Below, piece after piece: positions 22,773-35,963 of a DNA stretch of 64,000 nucleotides. The position numbers were made by a program, and so were the translations under genes. The notes under the pieces are model-generated. The model was not told the origin of the DNA. It ran no database searches and saw nothing but the letters and a program-made list of their open reading frames with translations. Source of the DNA: Parapristionchus giblindavisi (lineage: Eukaryota > Nematoda > Chromadorea > Rhabditida > Diplogasteridae). Every line of letters begins with the position of its first letter. Position 1 is the stretch's first letter. Location: contig CALSFV010000202.1 in the NCBI GenBank assembly GCA_943737045.1, positions 248,001 through 312,000 on the forward strand. Direction: 5' to 3'.

Positions 22773-24387
22773 GAATATGTTTTTTCGTGTCTGATTTTCA
22801 GATTTCTCTTCTTATATCCTCGTTGAACAGATAGCGCAAGCAATGACATAGTACATATTGTAGCCCTGACAATTATGTACATAGTGGTCACATTCCCTTG
22901 GCAATCCAAGTTTTCAGAAGCATCGAGAATTGCAACCGAATGTGAGATATGTGCAAAAATTGAAAATTAAATTTCATGAAATTCGCGAGAGTAAGAGTTA
23001 GCTTTATAATGTCATTTTACTCATAGTGATGCGCATATATAGAAAAAATACACAAATAGACTCAGTCTACATTTTTTTAAATTTCAAAATAATTATTTTA
23101 TTTTTATTTTTTTCAACTCCCACATTCAGTCGACCCTCAAGGCAAGTTGATTCATAGGGTGGATGGTGGCTGATGCATGTGCGTTTGCAGAAACGACTTC
23201 AACGTGAAGAATCGTCTTTTCGCAGATCTCGAATATATTTTTTAAATTATTAAACTTGAATATTTATATGTTTCTTTTATATAAATCGGTTGGAAGGTGG
23301 CGTACTACATCCAAAGCTGTACCATTTTTATCAGTAGGATTATACGGTATTGAACTACCCCGTAATCGCCAGGAATCGCGAACTGTTTTTTTTTTCAGTC
23401 CACCCATGATTTTCAACCACGACCCGGGGTTCATGGTTGAGAATGGCTGAGGTCGAAAAATTGATGATGATCCCAGACCAAATAATAGTTGTCATTATAT
23501 CAACAGTGAGCCAACTTTTATTTTTATGGATACCATAACCAGAACTACCGTAATCTAACTACCGTTCAATATAATAATGTGGTGAAATTCTTGGAAAATT
23601 CAGGTGCGTGCATTACGATTACGGTAGTTCGGGGTATGGTATCCATAAAAATAAAAGTTGGCTCACTGTTGATATATTGGCGACTAGTATTTGGTCTGGG
23701 ATCATCATGAATTTTTCTACCTCAACCATTCTCAACCATGAACCCCGGGTCATGGTTGAGAATCAAGGGTCGACTGAAAAAAAATCAGTTCGCGATTCCT
23801 GGCGATTACGGTAGTACAATAGTGCACTCCTACTGATAACAATGGTACAATATTGGTTGCCATACGCCACCTTCCAACCGATTTATATGAAAGAAACATA
23901 AAAATATTCAAGTTTAATAATTTTTAAAAAAATTTCGAGATCTGCGAAACGACGATTCTTCAAATAGCAGTTGTTTTCGCAAACGATCATGCATCAGTCA
24001 CCTTCCGCCCTATGGATCAATTTGTCTTGTCGGTCGACTCAATGTGGGGGTTGAAAAAAAAATAAAAAAATTTAAAAAAAATGTAGACTGAGTCTATTTG
24101 TGTATTTTTTCTATATATGCGCATCACTATGAGTAAAATGACATTATAAAGCTAACTCTTACTCTCGCGAATTTCATGAAATTTAATTTTCAATTTTTGC
24201 AATTTACACATATCTCTCATTCGGTTGCAATTCTCGATGCTTCTGAAAACTTGGATTGCCAAGGGAATGTGACCACTATGTACATAATTGTCAGGGCTAC
24301 AATATGTACTATGTCATTGCTTGCGCTATCTGTTCAACGAGGATATAAGAAGAAAAATCTGAAAATCAGACACGAAAAAACATATTC
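22773..24387. repeat. 1.6 kb palindrome
   Basis: The arms, about 22773-23555 and 23623-24387, mirror each other at high identity around a 70-base centre. The same open frame (LDCQGNVTTMYIIVRATICT) appears on opposite strands in the two arms, which is explained by the palindrome and not by a gene. Confidence 0.8.
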
Positions 24388-24530
24388 CAGATCAAAAGTC
24401 CTCGCAAATGTCCGGCGGGGGGTCGAAATTCTCGAGTCTTACCGAGCCGGTCACTTAATAATTTGCATACACTAACATGCTACACTGTTCATGTCATAAA
24501 TAATTGTAAGTGTTATTGGTTTGCACTGTA

Positions 24531-26454
24531 CAGTGGTGGCCAGAAGGATATCATATTTTGGTTTTCTTAGCATAACTTCTCTTGTAGTTATCCGATCACC
24601 TTGAAATTTTAATATAGTGTGCTCATACTTGTTTCACAATGCATACCGAGACATGGGGTCGGTTGTTCGATTTTAACGGATCCCAGACTACAGTATCCCA
24701 AAATGATCATTTCGCTCATTTCGATGAAGTGTTTTTCCTCTTATTTTAAAATGTATTCAGACCGTTTTGATCGGTTTTTTTTCCGTGAATGTGATGAAGA
24801 AATCAATTAAATAAATTTATCAACAATATACAACATGTTAACAACAAAATAATTGATTAAATCATTGGCAAAGTGGAGAACTCACGGGGGTGATGTATTG
24901 GCAACAATTCAAGTATAACACAATCATTAAGGCAATTAAATATACAAATATCAACTCAATATTTGGTTGGGTAACCTTTAGCATCAATAACTGCTTGGCA
25001 ACGGCGGGGCATACTTTCAATAAGGGTGTTCAGTACAGACATTGGGATCTTCTCCCACTCTCCCTTCAGCAGTTCGAACTTCTGATCGGCGTTTTTCACA
25101 CTGTGATGACGTGTACGACGATTGAGTTCGTCCCATAAATGTTCAATGGGGTTCAAATCAGGCGACTGGCTAGGCCAGTCGTCGATAAGAACCCACCCAT
25201 TGCGAGAGAAGAAGTCCTGCAAGAAATAAAAATATTACATTTTTCTCAAACGATTTCTAACCTTGATGTACTTGCTGGTGTGCTTGGGATCGTTGTCCTG
25301 CTGCCACAAGTAGTCATTTCCGTGCTTCTGACGAATCCAACGACGTGCGGAGAGCAGGAGCTTACGATATCCGAAGCGATCCATGATCCCATTGACTCGC
25401 TGCAGTGGGCCTAGTCCGAGACCACTGAAGATCCCGTGTACCATGACGCTTCCACCCCCATGTTTTACCGTGGGTATGAGGTACTTGACATCATTTCGAG
25501 CCCCGACTGGTCTACGGACGTAAACTCGGCCGTCCGAGCCCAAGAGATTGAACTTTGACTCGTCCGACCAGACGACCTTCTTCCAGTCTGCCACTGTCCA
25601 GTTCAGATGAGCCTTTGCCCACTTCAGACGGTTCTCTCTGTTCTTGATAGAGATCAAGGGCTTTTTGCTAGCTACTCTGCCGTTAAGACCAGCCTGCTGG
25701 AGTCTTCTACGGATGGTGCGAGTGGAAGGAGGCGTACCACCATACAATGCCATTTCTTGCTGAATGATGGTGGAGTTCGCCCGCGGGAACTCGCGCGATA
25801 TACGAATGATATTCCTGTCATCCGTGTGGGAGGTGATTCGTGGAACACCAGGCAATGATGGCTTCACGATTTTAGAAGGATTCGGGTACCTTTTGATTAC
25901 ACGAGAGATCGTTGTCTGACTGACACCAAACTGGTGAGCAAGTTCAGATTGCTTCAGACCATTCTGACGACCGCGGACGATGGCGCGCAGAACGTCAGTG
26001 GACAGATTTCGACTTCCTTTCGGTTTTGTCATCTAAACATTGAAAAATATAAGAAAAATGCACAAAAAATCACAAAAAAACAAGCAAAAATGATAACAAA
26101 AGTTGGAGCTTGGGAAAATCCCTTTTTACTTACAGTACCGATATTAATCATCATTCACTGCAAACAGTATCGACAAATGACTATAATAGCATAAGAAAGT
26201 AACTTTTAAACGTTGAAAAAAAAATCAAAAACAAAGAAAATACGTCGCAAGTTGAAGTACTCAAAATGAGCGAAATGATCATTTTGGGATACTGTAGTCT
26301 GGGATCCGTTAAAATCGAACAACCGACCCCATGTCTCTGTATACATTGTGAAACAAGTATGAGCACACTATATTAAAATTTCAAGGTGATCGGATAACTA
26401 CAAGAAAAGTTATGCTAAAAAAACCAAAATATGATATCCTTCTGGCCACCACTG
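24531..26454. mobile_element. Tc1/mariner-type transposon, full length
   Basis: 1,924 bases, bounded by CAGTGGTGGCCAGAAGGATA at the left and its mirror ending TGGCCACCACTG at the right, with a TA on each side (24529-24530 and 26455-26456). The terminal repeats extend about 190 bases at each end and include the block around GGGATCCGTTAAAATCGAAC. A transposase gene fills the middle. The TA target and CAGTGGTGGCCA ends are typical of Tc1-like elements. All parts needed for movement appear present. Confidence 0.95.
24956..26032 (-). CDS. Tc1-like transposase, 343 aa, apparently intact
   Basis: Two exons, 26032-25262 and 25216-24956, flank a 45-base intron (gttaga...TTGCAG). The N-terminus has a bipartite helix-turn-helix: LKQSELAHQFGVSQTTISRV, then the second paired-like region around FPRANSTIIQQEMALYGGTP. 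The catalytic DDE triad motifs are VVWSDESKFNL (first Asp), WQQDNDPKHTSKYI (second Asp) and SPDLNPIEHLWDEL (Glu). The Gly-rich box PTVKHGGGSVMVHGIF lies between the first two. The length equals that typical of Tc1 transposases, and there is no internal stop. It catalyses cut-and-paste transposition at TA sites. By my count the second Asp to Glu spacing is 34-35 residues, depending on which Asp of DND is used. Confidence 0.93.
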
Positions 26455-26456
26455 TA

Positions 26457-27865
26457 TATTTAAAAAAAAGATGATTGCGAGTAGTATGTACGGTGATTTT
26501 AGTGGACACCATTCCTTCACATATTCTTTATTGCAACTATAATCACTATTTCATGTTTACCGTGTGAGTAAACATCCAGGCGCGTATGATCGCCTCATGA
26601 TATCCTATAGTTCTGTGGAGTCTTACTATTTCTTGATTAAAAAAATCATTAAAATAAATTCCTCGAATTTCGTATTTGACAGCCAATCGTTACATTAAAT
26701 TACGCCAAGCTTTATCAGCCGAGTATTATATCAGCTGGGTCGCCATTATATCGGACGTCAAGCTGTATTGCGTATTGCGCAGTAGACGAATTCGCCTATA
26801 TATCTCATGGCCGGCTTTCAACGATTTATTTTTCCACGCGGAGTCCTTTCGAACACTTTCAGACTCCATTGATTATTGCACGATTTCGAAAGTCTCTCTC
26901 CAAGTATGATTTCCAGATATCGAGATAAGTTACATTTTCCTTTACTTTTACCTTCATTCATCCGACTACCACAGCTCTGTCATTGGTTGTATTTGTAAGA
27001 GATTTCGTTTTGGTCGTCAACAGCTCTTTTTTGAGTCCCAGCACCATGAAGAGTTCATGTCAGTCTGCCTCTACTGACACAACGCGGTCCTCTTCCCATA
27101 TAGATCTAACCTGATATGATCTTTGAACCCAGAAGCGGCCAAATACAGTGAGATCCTTCCCTCCCCCTCTCCGACCCCCTCGCCTAAGCATAATTATCAC
27201 TATTTATTTATCACTTGTTGTCACATTTATTCAATGTATGATAAATTAAATTAAATTAAATTAAGATAAGTACTCCCGATCAATACGTATTCCCTTTATA
27301 ACCCAGTTGACTCCCTGGAACACCGCTTTAGGAACTGCCACGAATATTCGCGGGCTTACAATTAAACCATCCCCTTGGCTCACTCATCTCTCAATGCAAA
27401 CTCCGCTCCTTTTCCGTTGACTTTTACTCTGAACTGTGAGGGACTGCAAAAATCGAATGAATATGGAGCGGACTCCTTCCCGATCTAATTGTGTATTAAA
27501 TCAAGGTTTGAAACTCAACATAGGATTTTCTATTCAATACACGAATTTTGCATTTGACCACGATCCATTAAATGCGGTCTCCATCTCTATCACTTTCACT
27601 CTCTTCGTTTTCAGCTGATGTCAGTCGCGGCTATATTTGAGGATACACGCAAATAACTAAGAGACAAACAAAACTAGAGGGAAGTGTAAAACAATCTAAA
27701 CGATAATCGGTTTCGAATAGGAGCATTATATTGCATATAATAATATAACACATATAACATATGGCAATAATTAGCATGTATTAATACATATCACGCGTGT
27801 CGCGCAAGGAAGGAACGATACAACAACTATCGGACAATGAAAAAATGAAAATCTGATAAAGAAAA
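26457..27865. other. intergenic, no gene seen
   Basis: Includes a short (ATTAA)n-like run near 27240-27265, which could be the tail of an old retrotransposon. No supported coding exon. Confidence 0.35.
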
Positions 27866-28905
27866 TTTTGGATAGCTCTCACAGTGCCGGAGAAGATAGC
27901 GTTTCGATTTTTTCTATAAGATCAATTTGGACGAAGATAGATGCCGTTGACTGTAGGAATGTATGGAAAAGTAGTGACTTTCACCCGCTATATCTAGATC
28001 GCTTTGGAATGGGAATAGCGTAAATATCACAAAGACATAAATTGTAGAAAATTCTCAGGAGAATCGAATAACACAAGCTGAAATTACAAAATCGATTTTT
28101 CATCAATTTCTGTGGCGGTGAGCTGACGTTTGCACCACAAATCGATTGTACACTAGATTTTATTTTTGCCAGATTTGATTTTCTTATTTTTTTCTTATTT
28201 TTAATGAGATAATTACTGATAACCAGGATGAGGAGGGTTTTCTTCGGGAGACATCGAGGAAGGAATTGACTCCATCTTTGATAAATCGATTGTTGCTTGT
28301 TCATATTTCCATTGTTTACATATTAATTCCTTATTTGAATTGGGCTTCAGTTATGATTTTCATTTATTTCTACTCTTTTTTTCGAGTTCAATGCACAGAA
28401 ATGCTAATTGTAAGAAATATCGTTGATCAGCGGTAGACGAGTGGGTAGATCAAAGTGATCCTTCCATCTCTCGAGCGTGAAATCGGCTAAATCCGAGATT
28501 TCAGACTCGTTTTTTTTAGGAAAACTCATATTGCGTCCGTTATTCGACCCCCATAACCATACATCAGTCGATGTATCTTCAAAATATTTAACATCTGAAC
28601 CAATAAAAAAGTGTTAAATCGATATATGGTGCAAACGTCAGTTTCCCGCCACAGAAGTTGATGAAAATCAATTTTGTAATTTGTGCTGGTGTGAGTGCGA
28701 TTCTCCTGAATATTTTCTACGATTTATGTCTTTGTGATATTTTCGCTATTCCCATTCCAAAGCGAGATATTGCTCTTGAAGGTCACGACTTTTCCACACA
28801 TTCCGACAGTCAACGGCCCGACAGTCAACAATCTTCGTCGAAATTGATCTTAGACATAAAAATCGAAACGCTATCTTCTCCAGCACTATCACGGCTATCC
28901 AAAAA
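27866..28905. repeat. ~1 kb diverged fold-back element
   Basis: The left arm, from GGATAGCTCTCACAGTGCCG to about 28144, mirrors about 28622-28905, which ends CACGGCTATCC. Identity is moderate, with small indels. A spacer of about 480 bases lies between. Related open frames on the two strands (LCLCDIYAIPIPKR and LCLCDIFAIPIPKR) are mirror images. Confidence 0.7.
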
Positions 28906-28916
28906 AATAGTCAATA

Positions 28917-31877
28917 TACCGTCAAAACGAGAGAAAACGACACAACCATCCTATTGTAGGAGATTGTGGGAGAAAATGCGGAAAAATCTCCTATTTTTCC
29001 ATATTGTTCAATTTCGAGACGTTTACCTAAGATTTTCGAGAATTTTAAACAGTGTTTATTCATCATGGTTGCGTCATCACTCCCATACAAGAAAGAACGG
29101 AAAAATTTAACGCATATCAAGAACGATAAGCAATTCGAATTCAGTTTGATGTTGATTACAAAGCTGACACAATGTTAACTGTGAGCGCCACTTTGTGGTA
29201 TACGGTATGCGGTGCAGCGGTGTATTTTACTTTTACTTTGGCAGAGCCATTTTCGTTTCGTAGCAAATGTTCGTTGATGTATTTGATGTTTATTGATTCT
29301 AATCGTTCGCATTACACGTTGCTCGTCGTTCCCACCCGTTTACTCGCTTTTTAACTGATCTCCTCGTTCAGGAACGCCCGTTGTTGACATTTGTCGTGAG
29401 ATGGCTCTCTCGGATCGGTCGCTCTCTTCTCTCTTCATAGTCTGCTCAGATAAGTCTCTAATATGGATTTGCTATGTTTTCCCAGTTCAGGCTGAGGCTT
29501 GTGGTCATGTTTTTTCAGGTTTCCGTCGTGTCCTCGCTGATTCCTCGTGTCTAGTCGAAGCTAAGGTACTTTACTAAGTTTTTATAAACATTTTATCACT
29601 GTTCAATCAGACTTGCTTTACGAAACGATCATGCTTTGTGATTATTTTGAACTATTGAACTTGTTGAACTATTTTTATCACGGAAACAGTGTAAAGCTAT
29701 CAAGATTCTTAAACTTTCTTTCTCTTACAAATTATTCAGTCCTCTCTTCATCATCCCATATAATCATGTACGATTTCAGGTGGAGGTGATTTGTGCTCAG
29801 CGAAGGTCGAGAAGGTCATTACCGCGTCTTCGCTGCTTCTGGTGGAAGTTAAGGTACTTTACTAAGTTTTTATGAACCATTTTATCGTTATCATCATACG
29901 CGGGCAACCTTTGCTGGTGGTCATTAAAATCGGTTGTATGGGACGCAAAATTTCATGTTTGAGTGAATTTTGGCTAAATCATTTTCATGGTTGAGCGAAT
30001 TTTTACTAGATCGGGTGGGTCAGATGCCAAAACGGGTGGGTTCTTGGCGCTAGCGGTCATGTCGCCCACGTATGTTATCATAGTTTCGATCCGATTTGTT
30101 GTGCGACAAAATCATGCTTTGTGATTAAGTCCTTATCTAACAAAAAAAAAACAGTCTCTCAAGGCTATTTTAGTTTCATTCTTTAACTAAACTAGATGGG
30201 AATTTTACTGCAATATCCTATTCATTATCCATGTAATCCTATACTATTTCAGGTGGAGGAGCTAGTCTCGGTGGTCTCCCTGAGCCTCAACGTGTGCAAT
30301 CTGAACTTCGGTTTAACGACAAACCGATATTAATATTTCTGTTGTGTAAATAAATAATTTACTTTTCATCCTCACAAATTAAGGCTCAATTCAAAATGCA
30401 AACAAAATAGAGATCAGATTTATACACACAGAACAATTCAGCATAAAGATTGGGAGAGATATCGATCGATACAGTATCCCTAATCAGTCGGTACCACTGG
30501 GGCCGCACCGAGCTGAGCAGTCATCAGTGTCATCATCATCTGAAATAGTATAGGATTACATGGATAATGAATAGGATATTGCAGTAAAATTCCCATCTAG
30601 TTTAGTTAAAGAATGAAACTAAAATAGCCTTGAGAGACTGTTTTTTTTGTTAGATAAGGACTTAATCACAAAGCATGATTTTGTCGCACAACAAATCGGA
30701 TCGAAACTATGATAACATACGTGGGCGACATGACCGCTAGCGCCAAGAACCCACCCGTTTTGGCATCTGACCCACCCGATCTAGTAAAAATTCGCTCAAC
30801 CATGAAAATGATTTAGCCAAAATTCACTCAAACATGAAATTTTGCGTCCCATACAACCGATTTTAATGACCACCAGCAAAGGTTGCCCGCGTATGATGAT
30901 AATGATAAAATGGTTCATAAAAACTTAGTAAAGTACCTTAACTTCCACCAGAAGCAGCGAAGACGCGGTAATGACCTTCTCGACCTTCGCTGAGCACAGA
31001 TCACCTCCACCTGAAATCGTACATGATTATATGGGATGATGAAGAGAGGACTGAATAATTTGTAAGAGAAAGAAAGTTTAAGAATCTTGATAGCTTTACA
31101 CTGTTTCCGTGATAAAAAAAGTTCAACAAGTTCAATAGTTCAAAATAATCACAAAGCATGATCCTTTCGTAAAGCAAGTCTGATTGAACAGTGATAAAAT
31201 GTTTATAAAAACTTAGTAAAGTACCTTAGCTTCGACTAGACTAGACTGAGGAAGCAGCGAGGACACGACGGAAACCTGAAAAAACATGACCACAAGCCTC
31301 AGCCTGAACTGGGAAAACATAGCAAATCCATATTAGAGACTTATCTGAGCAGACTATGAAGAGAGAAGAGAGCGACCGATCCGAGAGAGCCATCTCACGA
31401 CAAATGTCAACAACGGGCGTTCCTGAACGAGGAGATCAGTTAAAAAGCGAGTAAACGGGTGGGAACGACGAGCAACGTGTAATGCGAACGATTAGAATCA
31501 ATAAACATCAAATACATCAACGAACATTTGCTACGAAACGAAAATGGCTCTGCCAAAGTAAAAGTAAAATACACCGCTGCACCGCATACCGTATACCACA
31601 AAGTGGCGCTCACAGTTAACATTGTGTCAGCTTTGTAATCAACATCAAACTGAATTCGAATTGCTTATCGTTCTTGATATGCGTTAAATTTTTCCGTTCT
31701 TTCTTGTATGGGAGTGATGACGCAACCATGATGAATAAACACTGTTTAAAATTCTCGAAAATCTTAGGTAAACGTCTCGAAATTGAACAATATGGAAAAA
31801 TAGGAGATTTTTCCGTATTTTCTCCCACAATCTCCTACAATAGGATGGTTGTGTCGTTTTCTCTCGTTTTGACGGTA
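28917..31877. mobile_element. 2.96 kb palindromic fold-back element
   Basis: Starts TACCGTCAAAACGAGAGAAA and ends with its mirror, CTCGTTTTGACGGTA, with TA at both edges. The arms, about 28917-30255 and 30539-31877, are nearly identical along some 1.3 kb, with a centre of about 280 bases. Within each arm, exon-like blocks with good splice sites read outward-in: FRRVLADSSCLVEAK, then GGDLCSAKVEKVITASSLLL, then GGASLGGLPEPQRVQSELRF to a stop near 30350. A spliced transcript is therefore possible, but no transposase is recognisable. The TIR start is shared with the 590-base element at 21.8 kb. Confidence 0.8.
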
Positions 31878-32788
<911 letters not shown>

Positions 32789-32824
32789 GCAGTGTGCTTG
32801 AACAGCTGTATACTTGAACCCAAC

Positions 32825-32840
32825 GGCCCTCTTTAGGGCC
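32825..32840 (+). terminator. histone mRNA 3' stem-loop
   Basis: GGCCCT-CTTT-AGGGCC: a perfect six-base-pair stem with a four-base loop, 36 bases after the stop codon. The position and shape are those of the element bound by SLBP and used for cleavage of non-polyadenylated histone mRNAs. C as first loop base is the nematode variant. Confidence 0.9.
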
Positions 32841-33964
32841 ACAAACTTAAACCTAAACAAGTTGATCTCTATCGTGTATGAATAAATCGAGTATATCATT
32901 GTCTGTATGTGCGCTTTCATGAAAGTTCGATCGAAACGAACTAAAGTCCGGAGTACTGGCCGGAAAATGGTCTGAATGCAAACCACTTTCGCGCCATTTC
33001 ATTCGTGCCTGTTTCCACTGAACTTTCGATGATATCTCCTCATAATTAGCTTATTATAACGCGTTTACTGATTCTTGAACTTTATTCGTTTAGCTGAATG
33101 CCTCTATTCATGTAAAACAACGTACACATTTTTTTTATTGAGAAGATAATTAGTCTGTCACTCTAGGAGGAGGAGATCAATATAACGGTGATAAAGTATA
33201 GATTATTGATTAGATTGAGAAGAGATGAGTACACTGTACTTGTAGTAGATTAATGTATTGAAGACTCAATTGAGAAATATTCAAGAATAGAAAGAAAGAT
33301 TGAGAAATATAGAGAGGAGAAGATGGAGATGAGGGCCAACATGGAAAAAACTACTATGCTGAAGGTTGGTTTAATGATTGATAGTTTAAAAAGTTGTTTT
33401 TTCGTCAGAATTTACTTATGTATTTTTAGGAGCCTTTACGAAATGTGGCAGTTCGAGTTATGAGAGAATGAGCTGGGACGATTACGGTATTAAAAGAGAA
33501 GATCATTTAAAGAGATGGATCATCGATAGAAGTGAAAATTGTAAGTGGTACAATTGATATGAGGGATTATTGATTGATTAGTTCAGATTAAGAAGGGAAT
33601 CTACAGCAACAGATAATATGATAAAGAACTGGAGAACTGAAATTTGAAAGAGATGAAGGAAATAAAATGGAAATGTGACCATTACTGATTATATTGCATT
33701 CTAACAACATTATAGAAATGTACAATGAAATGATTAGATGAAAAAACAATGATCGCACAGATATTAAAACATGCGATGATATACATACGAATGAAGGGTA
33801 ATAATGATTTACTGTAATTACAACACAGTCTGAGTTAGTTTGAAACTGCCCACTTTGGTAATTCTCTCACTTTATTCGACTACAAGAGGGAATTTTCAGA
33901 GAAGATAGCTTCAAATTATCTCTGGTGTCCTCCGTCCTTCTTCTCTCCATCGTTGTCGATGACG
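32841..33964. other. intergenic with doubtful peptide exons
   Basis: Purine-rich on the plus strand. Two short pieces, 33323-33364 and 33430-33471, would splice to a 27-residue peptide, which I do not consider a convincing gene. A minus-strand piece at about 33990-33902 ([17 protein letters not shown], stop) could be a tail exon of the polymerase-like fragments. Confidence 0.25.
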
Positions 33965-34099
33965 TCATCCGATGATTTGCTTGAATTCATTATATCCATA
34001 AAACATACCCATGAAAATACTGGAACCACCCGTGCAGTTATTCTCTTTAAACATGACTGAAACTTCAAAACACCTGCCGCTAGACATACCAACAGTGTA

Positions 34100-34394
34100 A
34101 TGCCCCGTAATCCTTCTGATATCTACCGTAATCCTTTTGATATCTACAGTAATCCTTCTAATATCTACCGTAATCCTTTTGATATCTACAGTAATCCTTC
34201 TAATATCTACCGTAATCCTTCTAATATCTACCGTAATCCTTCTAATATCTACCGTAATCCTTTTGATATCTACAGTAATCCTTCTAATATCTACCGTAAT
34301 CCTTCTAATATCTACCGTAATCCTTCTAATATCTACCGTAATCCTTCTAATATCTACCGTAATCCTTCTGATATCTACCGTAATCCTTCTCACC
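34100..34394. repeat. 21-base minisatellite, about 14 copies
   Basis: Tandem units of ATCTACCGTAATCCTTCTAAT, alternating with variants TTTTGAT and CTACAGT. It sits directly after the donor of the polymerase-like exon, so it would be intronic. It creates long artefactual open frames on both strands. Confidence 0.95.
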
Positions 34395-34516
34395 CTTAAT
34401 TCAGTGTTTTCTTCGTGAACACATGTCTTGTCGGGAGCAATCAGTCCGGAATGGGCGAAAGCGTGTAGAAGGAGGAACTCGTTACGCTCAGCACGACCGC
34501 CCATCAGGGTACGAGA
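34394..34516 (-). pseudogene. DNA polymerase alpha catalytic-subunit exon, isolated
   Basis: One minus-strand exon with a TTGCAG acceptor and a gtgaga donor. It encodes [20 protein letters not shown] and continues with GLIAPDK. This is the segment of the family-B replicative polymerase alpha just before the palm-domain DFNSLYP motif. The next expected residues of the palm are not found downstream, where the minisatellite begins. With the other polymerase-like exon at 35.5-35.6 kb it may be what remains of one gene, but the intervening coding sequence is missing. Confidence 0.7.
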
Positions 34517-35011
34517 CTGCAATAATAATAATAAATAAATAAATAATATCATTATTATTGCTATTATTAGTATTATTTTGTCATCGGCCATGTCTTACTT
34601 ACATACATCAATTTATGTGTCTATTTTGAAATATAGACAGTGTTAGACACTATTAGACACACAAAATAGAAGAGAACAAATCCGAAAATTTGTGGGACGC
34701 CCCCTGTAAAAAATGATGTTCAGATGAAATTTTTGAAAAAAAGTCCACCTGTAAAAATAACCATTTTTCGTTCGGACGCAACCCCCCCTCCCTGTAGAAT
34801 CGAGCTCCAGGTGTGGCACTGGAGATCAATAAAATCATTAAAACACACTCTGGTATTTCAAAACTTTCAAAAGCTTTCGATTCGTGCGATGAATCTCTAT
34901 CATTCTTTCAGAACAGTCGTATTACGAAAAAAACTCGAGGGTCTCCATCTTTAACATAAAAAAACTTACACCCGCACAACTATTACCTATCAAAAGCCAC
35001 ATGCACATAAT

Positions 35012-35124
35012 AGGTCGAAAAGTATGTTACAAAGTACCAAGCCTGACCGCATTTTGAGCCAACATCTGCCAAAATAGAAAAACCTGACCGCATTTTGAAA
35101 ACCGATAACCTAGCGATTCGACCT
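35012..35124. repeat. AGGTCGAA-ended MITE, copy 1
   Basis: About 113 bases. Begins AGGTCGAAAAGTATGTTACA and ends GCGATTCGACCT; the terminal eight bases are inverted. The same element recurs at 36563-36670 and once in each tandem unit. Confidence 0.8.
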
Positions 35125-35343
35125 ATGATGTGCATCCTCAATGCAAATAGAAACTACCGTACTCATCGACTCAACAACCCTATCTAAACCATATCAGCTA
35201 CTGTCATTCTCCCTCTAATGACTCTCCATTGAAAGACTAAATCACCTAGGGGATCTACCCATCTTGCTGTAATAATCATATTAGTAATATAATACTACTG
35301 CAACATGAGATAAAGAATGGAAATTGGACTAAAACTACCGTAC

Positions 35344-35454
35344 CAATCATATGCTCCCGATACAATTGTCTTTGAATCAAATCGAATACAACGAACGACT
35401 TCTTCGTCACCTTCGAGTACTCTCACACATGCACCGCACTGGATGTTCCATAGC
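35344..35454 (-). pseudogene. WD-repeat exon like beta-TrCP/LIN-23
   Basis: A minus-strand exon (acceptor CCTTAG-like, donor gtacgg) encodes [15 protein letters not shown], then [19 protein letters not shown]. This matches the fifth-to-sixth blade region of the F-box/WD protein beta-TrCP (LIN-23 in C. elegans), the substrate adaptor of SCF ubiquitin ligases. The conserved GH of the repeat is GD here. The exon's phase does not fit the polymerase-like exon before it, and no other blades are present, so it is a stray fragment. Confidence 0.65.
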
Positions 35455-35534
35455 CTAAGAGAAGAATATTGATTGATTGATCAATCTAAGAAAATCAGAT
35501 CGATACATTAGTCGTTATTAGACAGATATCGTAC

Positions 35535-35643
35535 CGAATAGAACTCTTCCAGCCGTGATCTCCCACTGGGCAGCCTTACCATGGCCGAGTTTATTGATGC
35601 TAGCAGAACGACGAAGACGAGACAATTGAGACCATACAGGAAT
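35535..35643 (-). pseudogene. second DNA polymerase alpha-like exon
   Basis: Minus-strand exon with TTCCAG acceptor and gtacga donor. IPVWSQLSRLRRSASINKLG, then AAQWEITAGRVLF, resembles the polymerase alpha exonuclease-like region (W-S-x-I-x-R-L-K-R-S...K-L-G...GRM). About 60 residues expected between this and the exon at 34.4-34.5 kb are missing. Confidence 0.5.
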
Positions 35644-35963
35644 CTGGAATAATAATAATAATGTATTCCTTCAATAAAACACATCGGGGAAGGGATATAA
35701 TGTTCGATAAGTCTTTCGAAGGGTGTCTGTCGCCAAGACGAGTACAATTGATAAAGGAATTCAAATCGACAACAGTTAGTCCTAAAGTGATATGTATGTG
35801 CGATTCTCGTTCTTGACTCTTTCAAACCATAAAGACTTAGGTATCGATAAATTTAGTGGGTACCAAAAATCAAAATCCACCTGCTGATTCAATGTTTCAC
35901 ACACATCACAAATCCATACTTGTTAATCAAATTTCACCAAAAAATCAATAATCAACAAAGTAC

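Noticed and set aside
22655..24475. Conserved protein present twice (LDCQGNVTTMYIIV...)
   Set aside because: The two copies are mirror images in the arms of one palindrome, with no splice or start context.
33323..33471. Two-exon 27-residue peptide gene
   Set aside because: Possible splice sites only; too short and in a purine-rich region where chance frames are common.
34100..34418. CRISPR-like regular repeat or Ile/Thr-rich protein repeat
   Set aside because: The 21-base units are directly adjacent with no unique spacers, in a eukaryotic intron. The long open frames on both strands follow from a unit length divisible by three.
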